NCBI GenBank assembly: GCA_001939145.1
Contig: LSRX01000054.1
Location: forward strand, 1,248,157-1,312,156
Length of the DNA: 64,000 nucleotides
Origin: Symbiodinium microadriaticum
Taxonomy: Eukaryota > Sar > Dinophyceae > Suessiales > Symbiodiniaceae
Reading direction: 5' to 3'
In this document: in pieces, positions 54,401-63,109 of the stretch
Position numbering within the stretch: position 1 is the stretch's first letter
How the letters are laid out: each line of letters opens with the position of its first letter
Made by a program: the position numbers and the translations under genes
The notes under the pieces: model-generated
The model's database searches: none
Told to the model about the DNA's origin: nothing
What the model saw: only the letters and a program-made list of their open reading frames with translations

Positions 54401-56805
54401 CCCCTAAAAGCCTTAAAAGCCCGAAAAAGCGCCTTAAAAACCCGATTCTTTTAGGGGGTTTCCCTAAGGGTTTTGGGGCCTCTCCAGGCTAATCCCTAAA
54501 CCCTATAAACCCTAAAAACCCTAAAAACCCTATAAACCCTATAAACCCTAAAGCCTTAAAAGCCCTCCTGTTCCCCCAAGGTCTTTTTGGGCCTCCCCAG
54601 GCTGGCCCACGAGCTCGTGGAGGAAGGTTCGATTATCGCCGAGGCCCACCTCCCACAGAGGCTTAGGGGTTTAGGGTTTAGGGGTTTAGGGTTTAGGGGT
54701 TTAGGGCTTTCGGGGCTTAGGGTTTAGGGGTTTAGGGGTTTAGGGTTTAGGGGTTTAGGGGTTTAGGGGTTTAGGGTTTAGGGGTTGGGGGTTTAGGGTT
54801 TAGGGTTTAGGGTTTAGGGGTTTAGGGCTTTCGGGGCTTAGGGTTTAGGGCTTTAGGGGTTTAGGGTTTAGGGCTTTAGGGGCTTTGGGTTTAGGGTTCA
54901 GGGTTTAGGGGTTTAGGGTTTATCGCCGAGGCCCATCTCGGCGAAAGGCTGGGCCTGGGGATGGAACCCCCGATATTCCCTCCGAGGGCTTTGGGGTTTA
55001 GGGGTTGAGGGGATTATAGGGGTTTACAGGGGTGTATAGGGGTGTATAGGGGTTTAGGGGGCTTAGGGGCTTAGGGGTTTAGGGGTTTAAGGGTTTAGAG
55101 TTTAGGGCTCACCCTCGGGAAAAACCCTGGGAAAGCTAGAGCTTTAAGGCTTTAGGGTTTTAGGGTGTTTTAGGTTGTGGCCCCTATAGTAACCCTTGTA
55201 ACAGGTCACGGTTCGAGTATTAGCAACCCCAGCCCCTAAACGAGCTCCCAAAGGCTCCCCGAGGGCTTCGATGCTACAACGTGGCTCTTTTTTATGGGCT
55301 CTTTGAAGATCCTCGAAGAGTGGCAATTGGGTTCTATATCAGGGTTCTCGGAGGAACTCAGCTGGTTAGTGCAACAGGTGCAAGTAGTAATTAGCATAGG
55401 TCGCACAGCGTGCCTGGACCACGTGCGCCCTCTCGCCGTACGGGTAGTAGCCAGCGCGGTAAGCCTGTCCTGCTGGGCGGCACAGGTTTAAGGACCGCTC
55501 GAGTCCTTCCACGTGTGCCATATGCGAGCTTGCCTTCGAAACTCATCGTTGAAGTGCGGCCGGCATCAAGCGCAGAGTTTGCTGACAGAAATTCGTTGCT
55601 TCTATTGCTGCTTAGGCTGCTGGGGCATGAGGGCATCACAAACGCAGGTCGGGAAAGATGCAACAGTCTACGTCACTGCCACCTTGGCCTACGGGTGTTC
55701 TGCAGCCTCTGCTGCGGGAGGTGAGCTCAAAGCTGCGCACTCTGGAAAGATTCGCTAGCATCCTGCCTGGTGCTGATTTAACTTCTCAAGCCTGTACAGG
55801 CAGAGTCGGTTCGCCGAACCCTGCAGAAAAAGGCTGCAAGGTACAGGCGTGAATGACACAGCAACTTGTGTGCATGAGCTTCAGACGAAATCTGCAGGCG
55901 TGCTTCTAGAGAGAGCTTTCGGTGACATCTTCTAACACACGTCTCTCACCCTTCGATCCGGGCACCCTTGATGCGTCGTCGTGATCTTGTCCCGGGGGAG
56001 ATGGAGGTTAGCAACTGGTCCACACCTTAGTGTGCCGGGGCTTTGCGAGTCAGATCCGACGAAAGCGCCACACGCTTTACGCTGCTTTGCAAGCGCAGGA
56101 AAACCAGCGCAGTTACATAGCCCCACGCCAGAAATTCCGCCCTCTGCGAGGTAAGCCCGCGAGACTTGATAGACGGTCCAAGCTGCACTTGCTAAAGCTC
56201 AATGCTCTCTGCGGGTGCTGCTGGCACGAAGCCTCAAACGCTGAGGCCGGGCACTGCACCATGAGCTCCCACAAGACCTCCAAGCTCAATGCAAAAGGTT
56301 CTGTGACCTGTGTCACCCAACCAGTACATGCATAGATACGTAGATACATACCTACGTACACACGTACATACATACATACATACATACATACATACTTACG
56401 TACGTACGTACGTACGTACGTACGTACGTACATTTAAATGCGATGTACGTAAGTGCATAGGTGCGTACGTATGCATGTTTGCCTGTAGTTGTGCACGGTG
56501 TCTGTCTAGAAGGTGAGCAGCCTCCTCGTCGATCTTGGGGTCCAGATTCCCCACATATATCGTCGCCTGAAGGCATGATTCTTTTTGAGAGATGAGATGC
56601 GAGAGTCCAGATAAGCTTTCCGGAATCCTTGCGGAACCCTGAGAAAGCCCCGACAACATCGTCACAAAAACCCTTCTAAGGGTTAGGGGGTTTAGGGTTT
56701 AGGGCTTATAGAATCCCAAAACAAATGTGATTCCACTGTCGCCTCCTGGTTCCTCTCGAAGATCTGCTGGATGCCGCCCGGAGCGGCCGGCGGTTGGGCT
56801 GCCAT
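38304..56805 (-). CDS. SF3B4: Splicing factor 3B subunit 4 (SF3B4/SAP49), 17 exons
   Basis: Exons, in coding order: 56805-56743, 56566-56522, 56277-56255, 56025-55966, 44787-44719, 44669-44612, 44297-44259, 43555-43545, 42790-42760, 42424-42385, 42131-42088, 41888-41857, 41419-41354, 40510-40465, 39722-39688, 38906-38898, 38328-38304. They join in frame to 231 codons plus stop. The protein is the U2 snRNP SF3b subunit that binds pre-mRNA near the branch site with SF3B2. It opens [23 protein letters not shown]1 has RNP2 IYVGNL and RNP1 GYGFVEF followed by [19 protein letters not shown]2 has RNP2 LFIGNL and RNP1 RGFGFISY; then comes [20 protein letters not shown]. The short tail is closer to yeast Hsh49 (213 residues) than to the long human Pro-rich tail. 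The first 14 exons are strong; the last three, short and Gly/Pro-rich, are tentative. Donors are 6 GT, 9 GC, 1 GA; every acceptor is AG|G. Confidence 0.85.
38575..38668. mobile_element. Half copy of family F element in SF3B4 intron 16
   Basis: GATTAGACTCTAATTCATAA and CTAACCGTTAAGGCCCTTACAT match the right half of family F; the left end is replaced by a TTTAGGG array. Confidence 0.55.
39380..39463. mobile_element. Family E element in SF3B4 intron 15
   Basis: Ends GCAGTTCTCTAAA.TAGGGTCCC / TTTAGAGAACTACCC; flanks ATATGG and ACATGG are a near-duplication. This 84-base copy is the minimal form of the family. Confidence 0.7.
39764..39876. mobile_element. Family C element in SF3B4 intron 14
   Basis: AATGATATAAATCCTGCACT and AATGCAGGATTTAAGATCATC are inverted ends; core AAGGAATATACCATGCCATA..CCATAGTT.AGG as in the copies at 43643 and 63110. 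Confidence 0.75.
40540..40830 (+). repeat. Degenerate TTTAGGG-like tract in SF3B4 intron 13
   Basis: TTTAGGG units alternate with GGGTATTAGGG, GGGTACTAGGG and GGGCTTAGGG variants. CCCTAAA-type debris continues below 40442 in intron 14. Confidence 0.8.
41022..41085. repeat. TTTAGGG tract between 20-base duplications, SF3B4 intron 13
   Basis: CTACAAGGGGCTAGTGTAGG (41022-41041) recurs as CTACAAGGGGTTAGTGTAGG (41066-41085), with only TTTAGGG units between. Confidence 0.9.
42907..43310 (-). repeat. CCCTAAA tract containing an 80-base internal duplication, SF3B4 intron 8
   Basis: A degenerate CCCTAAA array in which about 43008-43087 is repeated almost exactly at 43187-43267. The single N at 43088 sits at the end of the first copy, so a local assembly error is possible. 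A TTTAGGG array in the opposite orientation follows at 43374-43465. Confidence 0.75.
43643..43743. mobile_element. Family C element in SF3B4 intron 7
   Basis: GGTTGATGATATAATCCCTG and CAGGATTTATCTCATCAAC are inverted ends with core CAGGAATATACCATAACTCC. The canonical 100-base form of the family. Confidence 0.8.
43872..43964. mobile_element. Family D element in SF3B4 intron 7
   Basis: The left end CCCAGACCCCCGGGAGGATC and AAAAGTAGATCCCTTAA match the copy at 20796; the right end is shortened to GGGGTCTGGG. Confidence 0.65.
44091..44207. mobile_element. Family I element in SF3B4 intron 7
   Basis: Inverted ends CTGGGTTCTTGTTTT / AAGCAAGAGCCCA. The third element in this 703-base intron, next to families D and C. 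Confidence 0.65.
45637..45739. mobile_element. Family H element in SF3B4 intron 4
   Basis: Ends ACTTTCCGAACATTAGGGGG and CCCCCTATTTTCGGAAACCC; 7-base duplication ATTTGGG (45630-45636, 45740-45746). Confidence 0.8.
45996..46084. mobile_element. Family K inverted-repeat element
   Basis: TTAGGGGAGACCC near 45996 pairs with GGGTCTCCCTAA near 46072-46084, around a core with GACCCCC and GGGTCC. One copy in the window. Confidence 0.55.
47255..47392 (-). repeat. CCCTAAA/CCCTGAA tract
   Basis: Units CCCTAAA and CCCTGAA alternate in blocks; the CCCTGAA variant dominates the right end, showing local variant spread. Confidence 0.85.
47482..47777. mobile_element. Family E element enlarged by telomere-like repeats
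   Basis: Ends GTGGTTCTCTAACTTAGGG / TTTAGAGAACTACCC, perfect 6-base duplication ATATGG (47476-47481, 47778-47783). A TTTAGGG array (47529-47590) and a second copy of the left end lie inside, making it 296 bases against 84 for the minimal copy. Confidence 0.8.
48205..48315. mobile_element. Family B element in SF3B4 intron 4
   Basis: Ends CCCAGGGAACCCAATACCCC / GGGGTATTTGGGTTCTCTGGG with AATTAAGGAATACACCTTAA core. A CCCTAAA array follows directly. Confidence 0.8.
48420..48590 (+). repeat. GGGTTTATAGGG-type tract
   Basis: An array of GGGTTTTATAGGG and GGGTTTATAGGG units, a TA-containing variant of the telomere-like repeat. The same variant occurs as CCCTATAAACC at 63960-64000. Confidence 0.85.
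51701..51745 (+). repeat. Clean TTTAGGG tract
   Basis: Six almost perfect TTTAGGG units in unique DNA. Confidence 0.9.
51992..52092. mobile_element. Family A element in SF3B4 intron 4
   Basis: Ends GGTTCTTAGTAGGGAATGGG / CCCTACTAAGAACC, flanked by AGT on both sides. It shares GGATCCCTATGATAGTCCC with the element in PhyH intron 4. Confidence 0.85.
52220..52322. mobile_element. Family J element, short form
   Basis: TGGTTCCCTGTCGGGGC at the left and CAACAAGGACCCA at the right match the ends of PhyH intron 1; core AACATGATCATTTTTT..TCCTTATTGGGGTTTC. It carries one internal unit where the PhyH copy has three. Confidence 0.75.
52514..52686. mobile_element. Family B element split by a TTTAGGG tract
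   Basis: Ends CCCAGAGAACCCAATCCCCG / GGGTATTGGGTTCTCAGGG. A TTTAGGG array (about 52545-52587) lies between two copies of ACCCAAT.CCC.TTAA, so the array entered after the element and duplicated part of it. Confidence 0.8.
54633..54939. repeat. Long TTTAGGG tract between 20-base duplications
   Basis: TTATCGCCGAGGCCCACCTC (54633-54652) recurs as TTATCGCCGAGGCCCATCTC (54920-54939). About 260 bases of TTTAGGG and TTTAGGGG units lie between, the longest duplication-flanked tract here. Confidence 0.85.
56335..56432. repeat. CATA then CGTA microsatellite in SF3B4 intron 2
   Basis: About ten TACA units pass into about nine TACG units; the CpG-containing unit is unusual for a microsatellite. Confidence 0.85.
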
Positions 56806-57054
56806 GACCCTGGGGCGCAGGGAGGGGTGCGGATGAGGGCTCCATTTTCGGGTCACCCTCCTAGATGGGTTGCCTAAGGGTCACTGGAGAGCTTCTGAGC
56901 GCTCGGCTTATACTTCAGCCTGTCACTTCCGCTAGTGTACTGTGAAGTACCTCAACATGAAAGAACAAAGTATGGCCGAAATATGGCGCTACCTAGATCA
57001 AGTTTTGGATGCTCCCCAGGAGCTCAGGAAGCCCAGAACTTCGAGCCCAGACTC

Positions 57055-57182
57055 CTGGCTTCTTGTTAAGGGATTTTATTTAAGTTACCATAATAAATTA
57101 GAAACTGTAGTATTTCCTATAGATCTCCTAAACCTTAAACCCTACATGGTAACTTAAATCAAATCCCCTAACAAGAGCCCAG
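57055..57182. mobile_element. Family I element upstream of SF3B4
   Basis: Inverted ends CTGGCTTCTTGTTAAGGG / CCCCTAACAAGAGCCCAG; perfect 5-base duplication GACTC (57050-57054, 57183-57187). It sits 250 bases before the SF3B4 start. On the gene strand it would have a GA donor and an AG|G acceptor, so it may be a 5'UTR intron. Confidence 0.75.
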
Positions 57183-57187
57183 GACTC

Positions 57188-58043
57188 CCCTCGCCTCCGC
57201 TTGCCTGTGCTGCCCAGGCCCCCCCCAAATGAAACGCTGCGGCGCCGGCGAGGGGAGATGTGAGCTAACCGCTTCGGGTTGAGGGTTTAGGCCCAGGGCT
57301 TACGGGGTTTAGGGGGTTTAGGGGTTCAGGGTCTGGGGTTTAGGGGTTGGGGTTTGGGGTTTAGGGAGATACTGGCGAGTGGACGGACGCCCGTCCCTCT
57401 GATCATCACAAACTCAACAGTCATGGTGCAGCTGGACTCGTCCATCGCAAGATATTAAGCACGATTCCACACAAGAAAAACAGCCCATCGGGTAGCCCTC
57501 ATCACGCGTTCACGATGTAGCACATTCCTTACAGATTGTCTTCTGAGACCAGGTCCTGCAGGATAATACGTCGAGTGCATGATGAGTGCAACTGCTGTCA
57601 TGGTTTGGCCCTGAAGTTACCAAAACTATACAGTACCTAAACGTCATGGAGGCGGCATCTCCCGCGGCTCCCCTGAATGAATGCCTAATTTTTGCATCCG
57701 AGGCACTTCAAGCAGAATGTGTGCGGCGGTGTGTGAGCATTCCATCTTGGGTGAATCAAATCTGCTGCCACAGACTTGAAGACAAAAGCGATGTCTTCCG
57801 TCTGCACGACTGTACAACCCGAGATATCAGAATGACCACATGCTGGCCTTGAAGTTCAGAGCGTTTACATTAACGCGGGGTTCTTTAACTGTACATCAGA
57901 GCAGGCCCATGCATGCCGTCGCAAGACGGCAAAGAAGATTAACGGCACTGGTGGCGTAGCTCTTATTGGGTCAATACCTGCAAACGTCAAAGAGGACGCT
58001 GCAGATTACTGGGAAATGAATTCCAAACTGGTACTTGCAGGTT
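57188..58043. other. Intergenic region between SF3B4 and the bestrophin-like gene
   Basis: A degenerate TTTAGGG tract (57275-57366), then unique sequence. A plus-strand frame at 57586-57852 is not recognised. Confidence 0.45.
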
Positions 58044-60074
58044 CTACGCCGGGGATGACAGATCTGTCACCTTGATCTTATATACTGGATCTTGTTCAGG
58101 CTGCACCAGTTCACCCTCCACGCTTGACACGCTGGGCCGGTACAAGACCTTCTCGAGGGCTGATTTTCTTGCGGAAACTCGCACGCCAAAATGCCACCCT
58201 AAATACTTCATTAGGAGGAATTGCAAGCTTTTATTCCCGGGTGGAGCTGGCATTGCTGTCCCTGGAAACAATCGTTCGCCACCATGCCAGTCGATGATCT
58301 CTTGACGTTCTGTTGGTCGATAGCCCAAATATTCAACAACTCTGGGCACGAACTCCTCGAAGTCATTGTAGTAGGAGTTCAACTTCACGTCGCCGCTGTC
58401 AAAGCCGAATGGTTCCATCATCTCAGCAGCTGCTGCCTTCAAAGCAAAGAATGAAATCGAAACGATGATGGCCACGGGCGTGCACCAACCCTCCAGCTTA
58501 GCTGCCAGTGGGAATGGGAGCGTAAAGCAGAAGACGTACATCAGCATGGAAAGAAGACCTTCAAGCAAGCGGGGTTTGTCAGCATAGGCTACAGAGCGCG
58601 CGTGCTTCCACTTGAGGATGACTTGGTCAAGGTTGCTGCGTGCTACATCAGCAGGCTTCTGCTTCAACCACTTGTACTCAACAGCAGCATCCACCAACAT
58701 GTGGATCCAATGCAGCGACAGGTACACTCGCATGTCGGGCCGTGCGTTACCCAGCGCCGTCTGCTCCTCTGAAGAGGCGCCCAAATCTTCAAGTTTTTGC
58801 CATTGTTCTTCAGCTGAAAACGGTCCGTCCACAGAGCCGTTTTGCAAATCTCGGTTGGACATCAGCAGAAGAATGCACAGTGATTTTGCAAACTGGCTAT
58901 GTATGCGCGCCCTTCCTCGCACCTTCCTGCACTGCTTAAGGTTGGGAAGACAGGCCAAGGCAACCTGTTTCAAGCACGCACACATCTCCTGAATATCTGC
59001 ATCTGCCTCGGTAAAGCGACTGGCTGCAAACTGTGCGTATTGGGCCAAGAGAAAGCCAAGCACCAGGCCGAGAATTTCATGTGCCTCGGTGCCAACATCT
59101 ATTCCGGGTGTGAGCCTTTCTAGCATCCATTTGGTCGGCCCAGACTGGTCTACGCTATAAAGGTCATTGCTCAGTTTCGCCGTCTCAACGGCAAACTCTG
59201 CGAGCATACACAATCCCGCAACAATTCCGGTTGGCACAATCACGTCCAGTCTCAGCAGAACTCCAAATCCTGCTTTCCATGACAGTCGTGCTCCCACCAC
59301 ATAATGATTGCTCATACGCCGGGCCTTAAAGTAGAACTTTCGCTTGAGTCGCACAATCGCTTGCTTGAGTCGAATCCACCAGCTCAGCTGACCCTTCGGT
59401 TCTTTGGAAGTGTCCGATACACTTTCACAGTCTGACAGGGTAATGCCAGGTTCGCTGTTGAAATTGTCGCTGTCAACGTCCTGGTCAGACAGTGAATTTG
59501 TCAACGACGGGCATTTTTCGTCAGGTCTTGCACTGCGAAGTTGGCCTGGACAAGGAGGAAGAAGTGTCCTTTGTGAAGGGCCGTCTGGTGTTTCAGTGGC
59601 CTGACTCTCTAGGGGTTTCTCAGGTCCCCTTCCAAATTTGCACCTGCCAACGCCGGTAGGATCTTTCTCGCTCTCATGTCGTTGCTCTGGCAGTGGAGGA
59701 AGAGCTGCTTTTTTTGGGGGGGGCTGCTTCTTTTGACGCGCAACTGGATCTGGTCTACGATAGGGCGGCGGCTCTTCCACTTCCTTCCCCTGACCTTTCA
59801 ACTTAATTTTTTCTCGATGCTTCTCTTTCCCTGTGTTTTTCCTTGGGGGGCAAGGGGCAGGGTGACTGTCAGAAGTGTAGCCATCACCTACCATTGCTTG
59901 CGCATCGCATTCTGATCCTGATTCCACTGTGAAAGGACGTCCGTCCATGGTCGCCTTTGTCCATGGTCGTCCGGCCATGGCGCCAGAGTCTTGTGTTTCA
60001 CTCGCCGTGCTTCTATGAGCGGCTCGAGATGTGCTGGGTGGGGAGAGGATGCAGGCAGACACATCGTTGAACAT
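58044..60074 (-). CDS. Bestrophin-like anion channel (Bestrophin/UPF0187 family)
   Basis: A single uninterrupted 676-codon frame. Residues 1-230 are disordered, basic and proline-rich. The membrane part follows: hydrophobic segments at about 272-297, 332-352, 505-525 and 531-550. The last leads into AAAAEMMEPFGFDSGDVKLN (547-566), the bestrophin-family pattern of a helix followed by E-(N)PFG.D..D. A basic stretch (238-253) precedes the first segment. Family members are pentameric chloride or bicarbonate channels; in algae some act in thylakoid or plastid carbon supply, but no targeting peptide is evident here. ATG 60074 is the first in frame; Met33 and Met43 are alternatives, and the frame stays open about 45 bases upstream. 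Unlike the other two host genes it has no intron in 2 kb. Family assignment is by motif reading only. Confidence 0.65.
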   Translation of the reverse strand: MFNDVSACILSPPSTSRAAHRSTASETQDSGAMAGRPWTKATMDGRPFTVESGSECDAQAMVGDGYTSDSHPAPCPPRKNTGKEKHREKIKLKGQGKEVEEPPPYRRPDPVARQKKQPPPKKAALPPLPEQRHESEKDPTGVGRCKFGRGPEKPLESQATETPDGPSQRTLLPPCPGQLRSARPDEKCPSLTNSLSDQDVDSDNFNSEPGITLSDCESVSDTSKEPKGQLSWWIRLKQAIVRLKRKFYFKARRMSNHYVVGARLSWKAGFGVLLRLDVIVPTGIVAGLCMLAEFAVETAKLSNDLYSVDQSGPTKWMLERLTPGIDVGTEAHEILGLVLGFLLAQYAQFAASRFTEADADIQEMCACLKQVALACLPNLKQCRKVRGRARIHSQFAKSLCILLLMSNRDLQNGSVDGPFSAEEQWQKLEDLGASSEEQTALGNARPDMRVYLSLHWIHMLVDAAVEYKWLKQKPADVARSNLDQVILKWKHARSVAYADKPRLLEGLLSMLMYVFCFTLPFPLAAKLEGWCTPVAIIVSISFFALKAAAAEMMEPFGFDSGDVKLNSYYNDFEEFVPRVVEYLGYRPTERQEIIDWHGGERLFPGTAMPAPPGNKSLQFLLMKYLGWHFGVRVSARKSALEKVLYRPSVSSVEGELVQPEQDPVYKIKVTDLSSPA

Positions 60075-60119
60075 ATTCCACGAGCTTCCTGTGGGTTCTT
60101 TACCTATTTGCTTCCTTAA

Positions 60120-62590
60120 TGCTTCTCAAGTGATGCTGATGGAATGTTGCGCAACTCTGGCTTCATCAAAGCATGAAGTTCGGTGAATGCACTTGCAGGC
60201 AATGATGCGTAACACAAGATCACACAAAAGCTGAAGTGTCCTACTGAAAACTGTGTTGTCGCTGAAGATCTGCTCGCTACGCACAGCGATGCAAGCGAGG
60301 ATCCATGCCCAGAGTGGAAACTCGTCCCATCATGTCCAACTCCAACATCGGAAATGCAAACTCATGAGCTGGTGAAGGGCATACGTCTTCTGGGGCCTTT
60401 CACAGACTGGGCAGTACACAAACGCTTACGTAAATGTGTGGTATTGGATGTGACTCAATCTGTCCTGCATGGGAGTATAGCGGCATGGCGGTGTGGCGGT
60501 AAGGCTGCATGGTGGCATTCAATTGGGCAAAGGTTCTGCTAACTGAAAGTGGAGCTTAGGTCCAGTTTAAACATTGCTAAAGGTGCTTGATTTAGGCTTC
60601 AGGGTTTCGGCCCTACTAGGGTCAGGGACTGCGTGGACCTAGTGTGCTGAACACCAAGCCTGCTAGCAGGGGGCTGCCGAGATACCCCGAGGAACACATC
60701 ACAGGTACACCCTGCCGGCACTGCATGCATATGTTTCCCTCACCGCGCATTCAGTGCAGCGCGGATCCTTTCGTAGCTCACAAAGAATGCTGCGCACCAA
60801 ACCAACTTGCCTCAGCTGGCTCTTAGATAGATGAGTCATAGATGAGCTGAGCATGACGACTTTCGCAGTGCACCTCTGCTGCTAGCAGCAACAGCCCTAC
60901 AAGACCCCATATAGCCCTGATTCAGCAGCACTTCTGCCGGCGAGTCGCGCACACAAATGGGCAGGAATCCCTTGGCACCGAAAGTTATTCACGGATGTTT
61001 AGAGACACACAATGCCAAGCCGGTCTAGGGGATGCTGGGGTCGGGCTGTGGCGCTTTCGGGTCTCATCTTCTTGCGCGTGCGACAGGATCCTGTGATGAA
61101 TGTAAGCTCAATCCGATGAAGTTCCGAAGCTCAACCGAAACTGATGGCACCTTGTACAGTGCACCGATGCCCTCGTCCAGGAGAATGCGGCTGAAGGCAT
61201 GAAACATGCCTGCACGATGCCAGGCTTGAGATCGACATGACTACCCTCTACTGATTCACTGTGACCAGGAAATGAGCAATCTGATGCAACATGACACCTC
61301 GTACTACAAGATCTGCGACGAAAGAACGCAGCTGTGCACGCTCATGAAACTGACTGAAACTTCCATCTACGATTCTGCGCCGTGAACCCGAAGCGACTCT
61401 TTGTAAGCGATGGTGGGGGGGTCCCTTGGACCTTGACCCCCGAACCTGCACGCAGAACAAGGCAAGCGTGAGACATCGGCTATGGACGGAAACGACAAAC
61501 TGGCACACACCGCCTTGTCGTCGAGACAATCGTCCGGACGCAAGACACTCAGCAAAAGAGTCCAGCCAGGTTGATGCTGCACACAAGCGACAAAGCGGTG
61601 CAAAAGACCATCGCAACGTCATGCAAAGCACTCATTGTCACAGGATCCAGGCTCACACAGACCATCAATCAAGGCTTTCGAAACGGCAAACCCGCGAGAA
61701 GCTTGGGCCTCTCAAAACTGCGCAGCGAAAACATCTCATGTCCGAAATCAAGAAAGCTGCACAAGGATTCTGACGGTTTGGGGGCTTTGGGTTTAGGGAC
61801 AAGGGCTCTGACCTCGGAAAAATCCCCATGAGAAACTTAGTCCATGCCTTCAAATTAAACCTAGTGTCGAGGATTAGGGGCTCCTGCTTCCCAACAGCGA
61901 AAGAGCATAGCATCAGGCCTCGGTACTGCTTCTGACCCCCGGCGCAGTTCCTCGGGCTGCAAGGGAGGAGAGTCCACCAAGCACGATGATAACACCAAAA
62001 CCCGCTAAGCAAACCCAAACCGCGAACCACAGCGCTCCGGAAAGCATTGCTTCCGTGAGCAGAAGACGCACAGGCCCAAAGTCATGGCCCCGCCTTGCAG
62101 TGTGCTTCCTTCGGTTCCCGTTGCTACTAGGTTGTCAGGTGTTCCGTGTTGCAGTGCCTCTGTTGGAAGCGGGCTAACTGCTGTCGCGCATTGTCTTTCG
62201 ATTCGTTGATCACTATAATACCAGGACCATAGCCTTATGCGTATCCTGGTCTCGTTTGTGGCTTTTTAGTGTATTGTCACTTGTTCTCGTGGACCGCTAT
62301 TGGCTGCTGTGGGCAGCTGGTGGCCGAGCCGACTCCCTGCGCCTTTTGTAGGTCAAGGCAAACATGGAGTGAGCTTGCTACTGGTAGCAACCGACAATGA
62401 AGCTAGAAGGCAGTCAAACCGGAAAATATCGGATATCAAACCCAAAACCCTAAACCCTAGGCCCTAAACCCAAGGACCAGTGGCATCAGCCGGGTCTTCA
62501 CCACATCTGCCGGAGTGGACACGCACGCCGAGGTGAAGCCTGCAATCCCCGAAGCTCCAACCTGGGCCAGGAACTTACAATTGCCCGCAG
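60120..62590. other. Gene-poor stretch upstream of the bestrophin-like gene
   Basis: Unique sequence with few telomere-like units (61790, 62440-62470). Frames at 61248-61631 (minus) and 61426-61773 (plus) overlap each other and show no recognisable domain. Confidence 0.4.
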
Positions 62591-62599
62591 GATTCTAAA

Positions 62600-62711
62600 T
62601 CATAATCATCATCATAATCATAATCATAATCATAATCATAATCATAATAACAATAGTAAGAATGATCATAATAGTAGTAGTAATAGTAATAATAACAACA
62701 ATAGCAACAAC

Positions 62712-62760
<49 letters not shown>

Positions 62761-62852
62761 GTAGTAGTAATAGTAATAATAATCATCATCATCATAATCA
62801 TGACAATAACAATAAAAATAACTAATAATAATAATAATAGTAGTAGTAAGTG
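62600..62852. repeat. ATA/ATC trinucleotide microsatellite
   Basis: AATCAT units pass into AATAGT, AACAAT and AAT runs for about 250 bases. Ile-, Met- or Tyr-only open frames here are artefacts. Confidence 0.9.
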
Positions 62853-63109
62853 ATATCCTGTTGCCGGGTGCTGGAGAAACATGGGGCAAGGTCTTTACAA
62901 GAAGCTGCAACTGCGGCAGCCGAAGGAGCCTGAGGCCTTGTGTTACTTGCATGCACATCCTGTTGAAGACTGATTTCATGACCGACCTAGATACGCTACT
63001 TGCGCCCAGGCACATGCGACAAGAGGCCGTCGCCAAAGTGCGGTCTCAGCCGGCTCTTAGCCTGGCGCCAGGCAACGAGGAGCTTAGGGGCTCGGAGCTT
63101 TGTTCTAGT

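Larger units (their letters stand above)
44788..55965 (-). other. SF3B4 intron 4, 11.2 kb
   Basis: The flanking exons (ending THQG and starting YGFVEF) join in frame within RNP1, so this 11,178-base segment is spliced out as one intron if the assembly is right. It holds copies of families H, K, E, B, A and J, many telomere-like arrays, microsatellites (GA 51371-51433; GT 53457-53478) and AT-rich DNA (49404-49480). Frames at 44908-45270 and 46090-46350 (minus) and 53118-53470 (plus) look mildly protein-like but are not recognised. Confidence 0.65.

Noticed and set aside
60075..60200. Spliced-leader relic upstream of the bestrophin-like gene
   Set aside because: No match to the dinoflagellate spliced leader 3' part could be seen here or before the other genes.
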